Assembly (NCBI RefSeq): GCF_900110025.1
Contig: NZ_FOCE01000013.1
Coordinates: 1 to 64,000, forward strand
DNA: 64,000 nucleotides
Source of the DNA: Gemmobacter aquatilis
Lineage (GTDB): Bacteria; Pseudomonadota; Alphaproteobacteria; Rhodobacterales; Rhodobacteraceae
Direction: 5' to 3'
This document shows, piece after piece, positions 1-11,100 of the stretch. Below the pieces are notes generated by a model. The model did no database searches. It saw nothing but the letters and a program-made list of their open reading frames with translations, and was not told the origin of the DNA. How positions within the stretch are numbered: the stretch's first letter is position 1; each line of letters starts with the position of its first letter. The position numbers were made by a program, and so were the translations under genes.

Positions 1-305
1 ACAGTCTCTCGACTGCGCACATCATTCTGTTCTGTGCTTAGTTACCGAAGTAACGAAGCCGCAAAACAGTGAAGCTGTCACCTACATCATCGCCGAAGCT
101 AGTAGGCCGATATGCAAGCATCCAATCGCCGAAACGACCAAACCGCCCACATATCTCTTCAATATTCCATCAATGTCAAAGAGCATGAAGTCAAAAACAC
201 AGCACCGCGCCAATCCTTTGGCGCGCCGCCAAGCCGCAACTCCTACCAGCTTCCCTCTCGGTCCGCCGCCCCGCCCCGTCCAGTCTTCCAACCGTCCGTT
301 TCGGT
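1..305 (-). other. Probable 16S rRNA operon leader (transcribed leftwards out of the window)
   Basis: Read on the minus strand, this stretch has the look of a Rhodobacterales rRNA leader: no credible coding, moderate GC, a boxA-like element at 174-185, then a tract rich in short stems running off the left edge. An rRNA-type promoter lies just upstream at 306-341. The 16S gene itself is not in the window, so the call rests on boxA plus promoter layout. Short reading frames on both strands here look like chance. Confidence 0.6.
174..185 (-). promoter_or_regulatory. boxA antitermination element
   Basis: Minus-strand TGCTCTTTGACA differs at one position from the classical boxA TGCTCTTTAACA, the RNA site bound by NusB-S10 in rRNA leaders. 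It lies about 120 nt downstream of a strong-looking promoter, the expected position. Confidence 0.65.
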
Positions 306-341
306 GAGGCGGTATCTAGGCCCACCAACCAAAACCCGCAA
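306..341 (-). promoter_or_regulatory. rrn P: Putative rRNA operon promoter
   Basis: On the minus strand TTGCGG (336-341) and TAGATA (313-318) are separated by exactly 17 nt and followed by a GC-rich discriminator (CCGCCTCACCG). This fits a sigma-70-type promoter driving the leader at 1-305. Confidence 0.55.
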
Positions 342-435
342 GAGAAAAAATGCAGAAACCACCAAAAAACTTCCAGAGCCCCTGAAATTCCCAACATATT
401 GACGCCAAATGACATTCCAGCACGATAGGTAGGGA

Positions 436-475
436 CACCCCTCGCCAGCACCTAAATCTTGTGTGACGAGGGGTG
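436..475 (-). terminator. Hairpin downstream of the DUF475 gene
   Basis: CACCCCTCG (436-444) pairs with CGAGGGGTG (467-475) across a 22-nt loop, directly after the stop codon of the gene ending at 481. There is no U-run, so it may be a weak terminator or a processing stem that separates this gene from the rRNA promoter. Confidence 0.35.
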
Positions 476-480
476 CAGTC

Positions 481-1539
481 TCACTCCGCAGCAGCTTCGC
501 GGCGATTCCAGCGGATCGAGGACCAAAGGGCGACACCGATCAGCCCCGCGCCGCCAAGCCCGGTGATCACCTCGGGGATATGCACGAGTGTCTGGAAGTA
601 CATGATCACCGCAAGGATCAGGATCGCGTAGAACGCGCCATGTTCCAGGTAGCGGTATTGCGCCAGCGTTCCCCGCTCAACCAGCATGATGGTCATGGAG
701 CGGACATACATCGCCCCGATACCCAGACCGATCGCGATGACGAAAAGGTTCTGGCTGAGGGCAAAGGCGCCGATCACGCCATCGAAGGAGAAGCTCGCAT
801 CCAGAACTTCGAGATAGAGGAAGGCACCAAGCCCGCCTTGCGCCGCAGCCCGCGTGCTTTCCTGCGACTTGTCGAGAAAGCCGCCCAGAACCTCGACCAG
901 CAGGAAGGTCAGAAGGCCATAAATCGCGGAATAGACAAAGACATCGCGCTCAGCGCCTTCCAGCAGCCGCGAAAACAGCAGCGCCACGGTCAGCACGAAG
1001 GCAATTTCGACCCCCTTCACGCTGGCATATTGCGAGATGCGACTTTCCAACCAGTGGATCCAGTGGACATCCTTTTCTTCGTCAAAAAAGTAGCCCAAGG
1101 CCACCATCATCAGAAAGGTTCCGCCGAAAGCTGCAATGGGCAGATGCGCCTCATTCATGATGCGGGCATACTCTTCGGGCTGGGTGGCGGCCATCACCAT
1201 CGCAGTCCACGGACCGACATTGGCGGCGATCACCACGATCAGCAGCGGGAAAACGATCCGCATGCCGAAGACGGCGATGATGATCCCCCATGTCAGGAAG
1301 CGGTGCTGCCAGACGGGGGTCATGTCTTTCAGCTTGTTGGCGTTGACGATCGCGTTGTCGAAGGACAGCGATATTTCCAGAACCGCCAGAACGGCACAGA
1401 TGAAAAAGATCGTCAGGGTGCCGCCGATGGTACCGGTCGATTGCCACCCAAGAAGGGCCGCAAGTGCGAGGCCGATCACCGTGCTGATCAACGCCCATTT
1501 CAGATAGGAAATCAGGGATTTTTCGGTAGCGTAATCCAT
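481..1539 (-). CDS. DUF475 / TerC-like integral membrane protein
   Basis: This gene encodes a polytopic inner-membrane protein of about 352 residues, starting at MDYATEKSL. An in-frame ATG 63 nt further upstream adds a tail unlike the family and is not preferred. Around eight to nine hydrophobic segments are visible, with the family's SFDNAIVNANKL stretch near residue 80-90, whose Asp-Asn pair recalls the TerC metal/tellurite-resistance superfamily. A second FSFDGVIGAFAL stretch suggests an internal repeat. Function is unknown; a role in metal homeostasis is inferred from TerC similarity only. It stands alone, convergent on the rRNA promoter. Confidence 0.85.
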   Translation of the reverse strand: MDYATEKSLISYLKWALISTVIGLALAALLGWQSTGTIGGTLTIFFICAVLAVLEISLSFDNAIVNANKLKDMTPVWQHRFLTWGIIIAVFGMRIVFPLLIVVIAANVGPWTAMVMAATQPEEYARIMNEAHLPIAAFGGTFLMMVALGYFFDEEKDVHWIHWLESRISQYASVKGVEIAFVLTVALLFSRLLEGAERDVFVYSAIYGLLTFLLVEVLGGFLDKSQESTRAAAQGGLGAFLYLEVLDASFSFDGVIGAFALSQNLFVIAIGLGIGAMYVRSMTIMLVERGTLAQYRYLEHGAFYAILILAVIMYFQTLVHIPEVITGLGGAGLIGVALWSSIRWNRREAAAE

Positions 1540-1639
1540 CACAGGGCCTCCACTGTGAGATTCTGCATAGTAGAACGGGAGCGCGCGAGGCGCGTCTGGC
1601 ATGAGGGCATGAGAAATGCTTCACCGGCTTGCTTTAGCT

Positions 1640-2270
1640 GGCGGTGCCGACATCGCAAGAGCGCCGAAAACTCTCGCCAGAGGGGCCCGGTCACCGAACG
1701 GTGCAGCCAGAAGGGCTGGCCACGCCTCCAATCACCACGATAGCCCCAAATTGTCAATCTTTGTAGGGTTTCGACGCACAGCATCAAGGCAAGCGCGGCA
1801 TCCATGTAACCATGGTGCCCCGCTTGTCTTCAGAATCATCTGCCTTAGAAGCGCCGCCGCGCCATGCCCAAAATCGGCTCCACCCGCGCGAAAGGCCGCC
1901 CGCAACGCGACCGCGGCCATCAGCGTATCAGTTTCGGACTTATTCCCGGCCAGCGCCACGCCATCCAAAAGGCGTACCAAGGACATACACCCGCTAAATC
2001 TTTCAGATGGAAGTCATCAAGCGTTAGCCAAGTCGCCAAACTCTGACTGCGGTCGATCATATGGGCCAGATCAAGACCACGGACCGCCTCCAGCTCCGCC
2101 AGTTCATTCGGGATCGGGAACAGCCGAGAGACCAATCGTTCCGACGCCCAGACTGCGCAGCATCACGGCAGGTCGAGATCGCCACGTCTGCCACTGGCGC
2201 GCCCTGCCCAGGAAAGCCTGAGCATGAAAACGGGCGCAGCCTCGACAGCTGCACCCGCTCCACCTCAGAT
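1640..2270 (-). pseudogene. Degenerate coding remnants, unrecognised
   Basis: This 630-bp stretch has no intact gene, but protein-like segments on the minus strand fall in different frames. About 2135-2000 reads NELAELEAVRGLDLAHM, and about 1986-1800 reads a helix-rich segment ending SGAPWLHG. They overlap at a frame change near 1990-1920. This looks like a hypothetical gene broken by frameshifts. I do not recognise the family. It could also be non-coding DNA with chance open frames. Confidence 0.3.
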
Positions 2271-2275
2271 CACGC

Positions 2276-5310
<3,035 letters not shown>

Positions 5311-5573
5311 TGGTTGGCACAGCCCACCTCATGGATCACCTCAAGATCGGCCCGCGCCATCAGGCCCTGCAACGGGCTGATACGGAAACCCTGCTGCAAC
5401 ATGCATGAGTGGCGCCTTTGGGCGCGCTGCAAGGTTTCATGAAGATGAGGCCGGGGGCGGGCACGTCGATCCTGCCCGCCCCTGCGCAAGGGGCAGGCTC
5501 GTGCAAAAGCCATGAACATCTGAAAGGGGCTATTCTGCCAGATTGGCCACGGGAGGTACCCGGGCCAATCGCA
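5311..5573. other. Intergenic, no feature recognised
   Basis: Between the broken pobA and the cupin gene I see no convincing gene, RNA or clear terminator. The short frames on both strands lack recognisable motifs. Confidence 0.4.
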
Positions 5574-5927
5574 TCATTTCAGCTTGATGCAGAAGTGTTT
5601 TCTGACGGGCTTTTCGATCTTCCAAGTTCCTTTGAAACCAGGCTCGACGGTAAAGGCGTCACCGGGATGCAGCGTTACGGGGGCACTGCCGTCTGGCGTG
5701 ATGGTGATCTGGCCCTCGATCAGGTGAACGAACTCGTAGAACTTGTAGCTGGCGTGCCATGTGCCTGTCGTTGCTTCCCAAGTGCCGCTGATGACACTGC
5801 CGTCAATCGACGTGTGCTGGACCCATGTCTTCATGGTCGGATTGCCCTCGACCTTGGTCCAGCCCTCCAGATCGGTCAGCAGTGGCTCGGGGCCGGGCGT
5901 GGGAAAGCGGAAAACCATGTCGCTCAT
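5574..5927 (-). CDS. Cupin domain protein (DUF861 type)
   Basis: A single-domain cupin of 117 residues. The start MSDMVFRF is chosen because AAGGATTG precedes it; a longer frame to 6005 lacks a site. The beta-barrel motifs include HASYKFYEFVHLIEGQITIT and LHPGDAFTVEPGFKGTW, typical of the EutQ/ureidoglycine-aminohydrolase-like Cupin_3 family. It is small and soluble, with no signal peptide. The substrate is unknown. It is divergent from the GNAT gene over a 207-bp gap. Confidence 0.8.
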   Translation of the reverse strand: MSDMVFRFPTPGPEPLLTDLEGWTKVEGNPTMKTWVQHTSIDGSVISGTWEATTGTWHASYKFYEFVHLIEGQITITPDGSAPVTLHPGDAFTVEPGFKGTWKIEKPVRKHFCIKLK

Positions 5928-6134
5928 TTCAATCCTTCCAGATTTTGCGTAGGTCACTGTTCTTTCGTATTTCTCAGAAGGTCGGCTGGCAAGAACCAAC
6001 GACAAGCAGCGGGCGTGCCCTGCCGTTATCCGTTGCCTGACGCTGTGCGATATCTGACTGCCACAGACGCGATGAATCGTCTATGCACGCAATGAATTGC
6101 GCATGGTGCGGGTAGCAAAGGGACAAGGACAAAA

Positions 6135-6728
6135 ATGGAGATCCGGACAGCGAAAGCGTCGGACGCCGGGCATCTGGTCCGGTTCATCAACATGGCGGCG
6201 GACGATCTGCCGCTGCATTTCTGGCAACGATCCGTTGGCCCCGAAGGCGATCCCTGGGTTTATGGCAAAGAACGTGCCGCGCGCGAGACTGGGAGTTTTT
6301 CGTATCGGAACGCATGGCTAGCCGAACTGAACGGCGATGTAGCCGCATGCCTGTTGGGCTATCCGTCCGAGGATGCGCCAGGACCGTTGGACCCCGACAC
6401 ACCCGCAATCTTCGTCCCTCTGCTAGAGCTTGAAGCACTCGCGCCGGGGTCCTGGTATTTGAACGTGCTTGCGACCTATGACCAGTTCCGCGGCAAGGGC
6501 TGCGGCAGCGCGCTTTTGGACTATGCCGAAGATGTAGCACGCCGCGCAGGCCACAGGAGCATCAGCCTGATCGCCGCAGACACACATCAGAATGCGCTTC
6601 GCCTTTATGCAGCCCGAGGGTACCGCGAAGTTGCCAGACGTTCGGTTGTCAAAGGGGACTGGCAGGTCGATGCAGAGGAATGGATCCTGTTTGCAAAATC
6701 CGTGGATTCCGACACGTCAGAGCCGTAA
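6135..6728 (+). CDS. GNAT family N-acetyltransferase
   Basis: Predicted acetyl-CoA-dependent N-acyltransferase of 197 residues. It begins MEIRTAKASDAGHLVRFI, a typical GNAT opening. The acetyl-CoA pyrophosphate loop FRGKGCGSALLDYAEDVAR lies at about residues 120-138, followed by the LRLYAARGYREVAR motif of the last strands. AAGGACAAAA precedes the ATG. The acceptor cannot be predicted. It is a single gene with no operon partner. Confidence 0.85.
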   Translation: MEIRTAKASDAGHLVRFINMAADDLPLHFWQRSVGPEGDPWVYGKERAARETGSFSYRNAWLAELNGDVAACLLGYPSEDAPGPLDPDTPAIFVPLLELEALAPGSWYLNVLATYDQFRGKGCGSALLDYAEDVARRAGHRSISLIAADTHQNALRLYAARGYREVARRSVVKGDWQVDAEEWILFAKSVDSDTSEP

Positions 6729-6859
6729 TGGCGCGGGTGCACTTTTCAGCTGTCGCATCCCAGCACCCAAGGTGCCGCGCATATATCACAGCCTCAGCCA
6801 TGCGAAGCCGGAAGCGGGCCTTCAGATCAAAGCGGTCGAGTTGCGGCTTTGGGCCGACC

Positions 6860-7055
6860 TTACTCTGCGAGATCATCCAAGCTTACGCCGAGGGTACCGG
6901 CCAAGGCGCGTAGTGTTGCTACAGAGCCTCGCTTGCGGTCGCTTGCGATCTCAACGACCGTAACGTGGTTCACGCCTACCTTTGCTGCCAGTGTTGCCTG
7001 CGTCAGACCGCAGGCGGTCATGTTCTTCACAGGGGATCGTCGTCACCTCGTTCAT
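6860..7055 (-). pseudogene. Broken XRE/Cro-type regulator (antitoxin-like)
   Basis: The minus strand carries a clear XRE helix-turn-helix ending at a TAA at 6860-6862: LTQATLAAKVGVNHVTVVEI, then KRGSVATLRALAGTLGVSLDDLAE. An upstream start at 7055 reads MNEVTTIPCEEHDRL, which resembles the N-terminus of the same antitoxin-like family, but lies in a different frame. The linker normally found between the two parts is missing. The gene therefore looks internally deleted and frameshifted. A short product could still start at a GTG near 7027 or the ATG at 7021. Confidence 0.6.
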
Positions 7056-7252
7056 GTCATGCCCTGTCAGTCATAGATGCCGCCGTGGCCCGATATCAAG
7101 GACGGCCACGCTGTTGCGCAAGGTCGGCGGCACATGCACTGCCTGGAACCCGCGTAGCCACCTCGCGGGTGGCCGCGCTACTGTTTCACAATGGTGAATT
7201 GACGACTCGTCCGATCCGCCCCACCTTTTAAAGATCAAGGGGGGATCCAGCA

Positions 7253-7552
7253 GTGTGCCAGATGTTCGCGGGGCAAGACCCCGCCCGCTATGAATATGTC
7301 ACTCGTCGTCTGCGACTGAACGGTCAGTCCACCAGCATCCGTCTGGAACGTGCCTTTTGGGGCATCGTGGACCAGATGGCCAGCAAAGACGGGACCACGA
7401 CGCCTGCATTCCTATCAAAACTGCATTCCGAAGTGTTGCAGCAGCACGGCGAGGCGACGAACTTCACGTCGCTTTTGCGCTGCGCCTGCACCATCCATCT
7501 GGGCGAGTATGATCAGGTGCCACAAACGGATAGCCGCTTTGCAGCCGAATAA
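7253..7552 (+). CDS. Ribbon-helix-helix domain protein
   Basis: A 99-residue protein with the RLRLNGQSTSIRLERAFW core of the alphaproteobacterial RHH_4 family (Arc/MetJ-like DNA-binding fold with an extended helix). It starts at GTG 7253 behind AAGGGGGG at 7238-7245; an ATG at 7262 is possible. A C-terminal FTSLLRCACTIHL fits the family's conserved tail, usually SALRVFVL. It probably binds DNA, but neither target nor partner is apparent. Confidence 0.75.
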   Translation: MCQMFAGQDPARYEYVTRRLRLNGQSTSIRLERAFWGIVDQMASKDGTTTPAFLSKLHSEVLQQHGEATNFTSLLRCACTIHLGEYDQVPQTDSRFAAE

Positions 7553-7644
7553 GCAGAAAAGCGGTCTGTAGTAGTCCGCTACTACCCACGTGCAAAGTTG
7601 GTTCTCTAACCTTACCAAAATCGACTGCGATGTTGGGAGGGTAC

Positions 7645-8040
7645 ATGGCCAAGGCAATTCATTCGATGATCCGCGTGCTGGACGAAGCGCGCTCATTGGC
7701 CTTTTACGAACAGGCTTTTGGCCTGAAGGTGGCCGAACGGCTGGATTTCGACAGCTTCACGCTGATCTATCTGTCCAACCCCGAAAGCACGTTTGAAGTG
7801 GAGCTGACGGTTAACAAGGGCCGGGCGGAACCCTATGCGTTGGGCGACGGCTACGGTCACCTCGCCGTCTCGGTTGCCGATGTTGACGCCGAACATGCGA
7901 GGCTGACCGCTGCGGGCCTTGCGCCGCGCAAACTGGTTGACTTTGCCCCCGCGGGCAGCGTCATCGCCCGCTTCTTCTTCATCGCCGATCCGGATGGCTA
8001 CCAGATCGAGGTCTTGCAACGGGGCGGCAGGTATCTCTGA
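7645..8040 (+). CDS. VOC family (lactoylglutathione lyase-like) protein
   Basis: Vicinal-oxygen-chelate metalloprotein of 131 residues starting MAKAIHSMIRV after GGGAGGGTAC. It has the expected paired beta-alpha-beta-beta-beta repeats: first half SLAFYEQAFGLKVAERLDF, second half GYGHLAVSVADVDAEHARL and FFIADPDGYQIEVLQ. Metal ligand candidates are His10, Glu in FEVEL, His in GHLAV and Glu in QIEVL, as in glyoxalase I. It lies 35 bp ahead of the Tat-exported dehydrogenase pair and may be cotranscribed, perhaps detoxifying an aldehyde product (inference). Confidence 0.8.
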   Translation: MAKAIHSMIRVLDEARSLAFYEQAFGLKVAERLDFDSFTLIYLSNPESTFEVELTVNKGRAEPYALGDGYGHLAVSVADVDAEHARLTAAGLAPRKLVDFAPAGSVIARFFFIADPDGYQIEVLQRGGRYL

Positions 8041-8075
8041 CGCTTCTACGCCGACGACAATCAAGGGAGGATCAC

Positions 8076-8597
8076 ATGACTAAATTGCAAAGGACAGGTC
8101 TCACCCGCCGCGCACTGCTTGGGAGGGCAGTCGCAGCCGGGGCGCTGACGGTCACAGGGGTGGGCTTCATTGCTGCCCCAAATGCCGCCTGGGCGCTGGA
8201 AGTGACGGTGATTACGCCTGCGCAGATGGCGACGCTGTTGCAGATGGCGCGCGACATCTACCCGCATGATCAGGTGCCGGATCAGTTCTATGCCGTCGCC
8301 GTCAAGGGCTATGACGCGGAAGACAAGAAAGACTTCGTCGCCACCGGGATCGCCGAACTTGATGCCGCGGCCCAAGCGCAGGGCCATGCGGATTACGTCA
8401 GCATCGGCTGGGAGGAAGACCGCGTAAAAGTTCTTCAAGCCATTGAATCTTCACCGTTCTTCCAAGCCATTCGCGGCGGTCTGGTGACTGGGCTTTATAA
8501 CCAGAAAGAGGTCTGGCCGATCTTTGGCTACCAGGGGGAAAGCTTCTCTCAGGGCGGTTACATCAACCGCGGCTTCGACGACATCAACTGGCTTTAA
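8076..8597 (+). CDS. Gluconate 2-dehydrogenase subunit 3 family protein, Tat-exported
   Basis: Small subunit of a membrane or periplasmic GMC-type dehydrogenase, 173 residues. It opens with a twin-arginine signal (LTRRALLGRAVAAGALTVTG) ending near AWA at residue 35-40. The rest fits the DUF1028-like gluconate/sorbitol dehydrogenase subunit 3 family (MARDIYPHDQVPDQFYAVAV, FFQAIRGGLVTGLYNQKEVW, GGYINRGFDDINW). In this family the subunit carries the Tat signal that takes the flavoprotein across the membrane as a hitchhiker. The flavoprotein gene follows after 15 bp. A homologous pair lies at 44918-47101. Confidence 0.85.
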   Translation: MTKLQRTGLTRRALLGRAVAAGALTVTGVGFIAAPNAAWALEVTVITPAQMATLLQMARDIYPHDQVPDQFYAVAVKGYDAEDKKDFVATGIAELDAAAQAQGHADYVSIGWEEDRVKVLQAIESSPFFQAIRGGLVTGLYNQKEVWPIFGYQGESFSQGGYINRGFDDINWL

Positions 8598-8612
8598 GGG
8601 GGGGACCGACAC

Positions 8613-10181
8613 ATGGCAACGTTTGATCTGAACGACGACAGCGTCGTCGTCATCATCGGAACCGGGGCGGGGGGCGGCGTCCTTGCGAATGAATTGGCGC
8701 AAAAGGGCGTCAAGGTCGTGGCATTGGAAGCCGGAGGCCGTTACCTGCCGGAGGACTACATCAACGACGAATGGGAAAGCTTCGGTCAGCTTGCCTGGCT
8801 GGACACGCGGACAACCTCGGGCGACTGGCGGGTGGCCAAGGATTTCTCGGGGCTGCCGGCCTGGATCGTCAAGGCTGTCGGCGGTACCACCACCCATTGG
8901 GCTGGCGCGTCGATCCGCTTTCAGGACCATGAATGGAAGGCGCTGACAACCTATGGCCCGGTCGAGGGGGCGAACCTGCTCGACTGGCCGATCGACGGGG
9001 CCGAAATGGCACCCTGGTATGAAAAGGCCGAAACCAAGCTGGGTGTTACGCGCACCGGCGACCGCGCGGGGCTGCCGGGCAACAACAACTACAAGGTGTT
9101 CGAAAAGGGCGCCAAGGCCCTTGGCTACAAAGAGGTCCACACCGGCCGCATGGCGATCAACTCCTCCGAGTATGACGGGCGGATGGCTTGCCAGCAGACC
9201 GGGTTCTGCTTTCAGGGCTGCAAATGGGGCGCAAAATGGTCTGCCGCCTACACAGACATCCCCGCTGGCGAAGCAACTGGCAACCTTGAGGTGCGCGACC
9301 GCAGCCACGCCGCGCGCATCCTGCACAACGACGAAGGCAAGGTTACCGGCGTCGAGTATTTCGACAAGGATGGCAACCTTCAGATGCAGAAGGCCCGCAT
9401 CGTCTGCGTCGCTGGCAACACCATCGAAAGCCCGCGTCTTCTGCTGAACTCGGCCTCGCCCATGTTCCCGAACGGGCTGGCCAATTCGTCCGACCAGGTC
9501 GGGCGCAACTACATGCGGCACGTCACCGGATCGGTCTATGCGATCTTCGACAAACCCGTCCGCATGTGGCGCGGCACCACCATGGCCGGCATTGTTCAGG
9601 ACGAAGCGCGCCATGATCCCGCGCGCGGCTTTGTCGGCGGGTATGAGCTGGAAACCCTCTCCCTTGGTCTGCCGTTCATGGCGGCCTTCCTGAACCCGGG
9701 CGGCTGGGGGCGCAGCTTCACCACTGCACTCGACCACTACGAGAACATGGCCGGGATGTGGATTGTCGGCGAGGACATTCCGCAGGCCGACAACCGTGTT
9801 ACGCTTTCCGCCGATGCCAAGGACCAGTTCGGCCTGCCGGCACCGAACGTGCATTACTCGGACCACCCCAACGACGTGGCGATGCGCAATCACGCCTACA
9901 AACAGGGCATCGCGATGTATGAGGCGGTCGGTGCCACCCGCGCCTTCCCGACCCCGCCCTACCCGTCAACCCACAACCTTGGCACCAACCGCATGTCGGA
10001 ACGGCCTGAGGACGGTGTTTGCAACAAATGGGGCCAGACCCACGACATTGCGAACCTGTTCATCTCGGACGGCTCGCAGTTCACCACCGGGGCAGCGGAA
10101 AACCCGACGCTGACCATTGTGGCACTGGCCATTCGGCAAGCTGACCACATCGCCAGGGAAATGAGCGCGGGAAGCATCTGA
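8613..10181 (+). CDS. GMC family oxidoreductase (flavoprotein dehydrogenase subunit)
   Basis: FAD-dependent alcohol/polyol dehydrogenase of 522 residues. The ADP-binding loop VVIIGTGAGGGVLANELAQK is at residues 10-30. The C-terminal GMC part has STHNLGTNRMSE and the FAD-closing GAAENPTLTIVALAIR. It carries no signal of its own, consistent with Tat hitchhiking on the preceding subunit. A CQQTGFCFQGCKWG motif (three Cys near residue 195) recalls the [3Fe-4S]-binding Cys region of FAD-glucose dehydrogenases. No cytochrome c subunit follows. The substrate is unknown; the paralogue at 44918 looks roughly half identical by eye. Confidence 0.88.
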   Translation: MATFDLNDDSVVVIIGTGAGGGVLANELAQKGVKVVALEAGGRYLPEDYINDEWESFGQLAWLDTRTTSGDWRVAKDFSGLPAWIVKAVGGTTTHWAGASIRFQDHEWKALTTYGPVEGANLLDWPIDGAEMAPWYEKAETKLGVTRTGDRAGLPGNNNYKVFEKGAKALGYKEVHTGRMAINSSEYDGRMACQQTGFCFQGCKWGAKWSAAYTDIPAGEATGNLEVRDRSHAARILHNDEGKVTGVEYFDKDGNLQMQKARIVCVAGNTIESPRLLLNSASPMFPNGLANSSDQVGRNYMRHVTGSVYAIFDKPVRMWRGTTMAGIVQDEARHDPARGFVGGYELETLSLGLPFMAAFLNPGGWGRSFTTALDHYENMAGMWIVGEDIPQADNRVTLSADAKDQFGLPAPNVHYSDHPNDVAMRNHAYKQGIAMYEAVGATRAFPTPPYPSTHNLGTNRMSERPEDGVCNKWGQTHDIANLFISDGSQFTTGAAENPTLTIVALAIRQADHIAREMSAGSI

Positions 10182-10195
10182 GCCGGTATCGCAGT

Positions 10196-10229
10196 TTTCG
10201 GCGCGCGAGGGAAACCTCGCGCGCCGAAA
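10196..10229 (+). terminator. Intrinsic terminator hairpin after GMC gene
   Basis: A perfect 15-bp stem (10196-10210 with 10215-10229, arm TTTCGGCGCGCGAGG) closes a GAAA tetraloop 14 bp after the GMC stop. The 3' side ends AAACA rather than in a T-run, so termination may rely on the very stable stem; on the minus strand it would also end in U-like context. Confidence 0.6.
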
Positions 10230-10611
10230 CACGTTGGAGCGCGGTCTGCTTCCAGTTGCCGCTTTTCGGATGCTGCGCTGCTGCGAGGTGTAATTAGCCA
10301 ATGCTCGCCTTGGGGTGAGGCTGTGTGGAGATTTTCGGCTGTGGCAGCCTCCCGCAAGGCAGCGGGGATGCGCTTGGCGGGGTTCATCCAGGGTACGGAT
10401 CGGGGCCAGTCAGTGCTTTTTCCAGATCGTCTGGACGGCTGGATCGACGAGGACAGTCGGCACGACCAGAGCCCGGTCCCGGTCCCGGCCCTGCCGGGAT
10501 GTGCCATCGGCTTTTCTTTTGAGTCCAGAAGGGTCGGCTGGAGGAGGACAAATCTCTCCCAAGGCCCTCGATGTAACTTTACTGCGCGGTGAATATGACC
10601 AAGCGACTGAT

Positions 10612-10629
10612 TTTGCATCGAGATGCAAA
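10612..10629. promoter_or_regulatory. Palindromic operator candidate
   Basis: TTTGCATC-GA-GATGCAAA is a perfect 8+8 bp inverted repeat in AT-rich DNA about 140 bp ahead of hipB. It could bind HipB or another dimeric regulator. Confidence 0.4.
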
Positions 10630-10652
10630 TTTAAACAGCCATGATCAGGCTA

Positions 10653-10723
10653 TATGGGCATTAAACTGGCCGTAGCTTGACAAAAGCTCCAGGAAGAGTA
10701 GGCTGATCCGTTAAATGCCCATA
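10653..10723. promoter_or_regulatory. Inverted repeats flanking the hipBA promoter
   Basis: TATGGGCATT (10653-10662) recurs as its reverse complement AATGCCCATA (10714-10723), 51 bp apart and 45 bp before hipB. HipB proteins bind several spaced palindromic operators and autoregulate, so these arms are candidates for HipB binding. The sequence is not the E. coli TATCC-N8-GGATA site. Confidence 0.45.
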
Positions 10724-10767
10724 AAGCGCTCTTGCGCTCGTTATACTACCCAGAGAGGCTCTCTCAG

Positions 10768-11100
10768 ATGAAACGAATTAGGAGCTACTCAAGGGTTACG
10801 ACAGAAGCGCTGTCCCTCTTTGGCAAGTTGATCAAGACGACACGGCTGGAACGTGGCCAGACATCAGAGGAGGTTGCTGATCGGGCAGGCATAAGCCGCA
10901 CGACCTTGCGCAACATCGAAAACGGCAGCGCAGGAACCGAAATTGGCGCAGCCTTCGAAGTCGCAGCACTTCTTGGAATCCGTCTTTTTGACCCCGATCC
11001 ATCTTCCCTTGCGCTGCATACGGCACGCCTTGATGAAAAGCTGACATTGCTGCCGAAGGCCGTGCGCGCGCCTACCGCGGAGATAGATGATGACTTCTGA
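10768..11100 (+). CDS. hipB: HipB-like XRE antitoxin/repressor
   Basis: Helix-turn-helix antitoxin of about 110 residues, start MKRIRSYS; a longer frame from 10732 is less likely. The HTH reads LIKTTRLERGQTSEEVADRAGISRTTLRNIENG in two steps (about residues 20-52), followed by a C-terminal tail ending in acidic EIDDDF. The tail is longer than in E. coli HipB. The gene overlaps hipA by 14 bp, so translation is coupled. It should neutralise HipA and repress the operon. Confidence 0.85.
   Translation: MKRIRSYSRVTTEALSLFGKLIKTTRLERGQTSEEVADRAGISRTTLRNIENGSAGTEIGAAFEVAALLGIRLFDPDPSSLALHTARLDEKLTLLPKAVRAPTAEIDDDF

Larger units (their letters stand above)
10230..10767. other. Intergenic region upstream of hipBA with repeats
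   Basis: No gene was recognised in this 540-bp region. Its distal part has two ordered symmetric elements listed separately (10612-10629 and 10653-10723). Base composition from 10580 to 10720 is more AT-rich than its surroundings, as expected of a promoter region. Confidence 0.5.

Noticed and set aside
463-1743. A 426-codon frame opposite the DUF475 gene
   Set aside because: His/Asp/Gln-rich antisense shadow without a ribosome site; the membrane protein on the minus strand is well supported.
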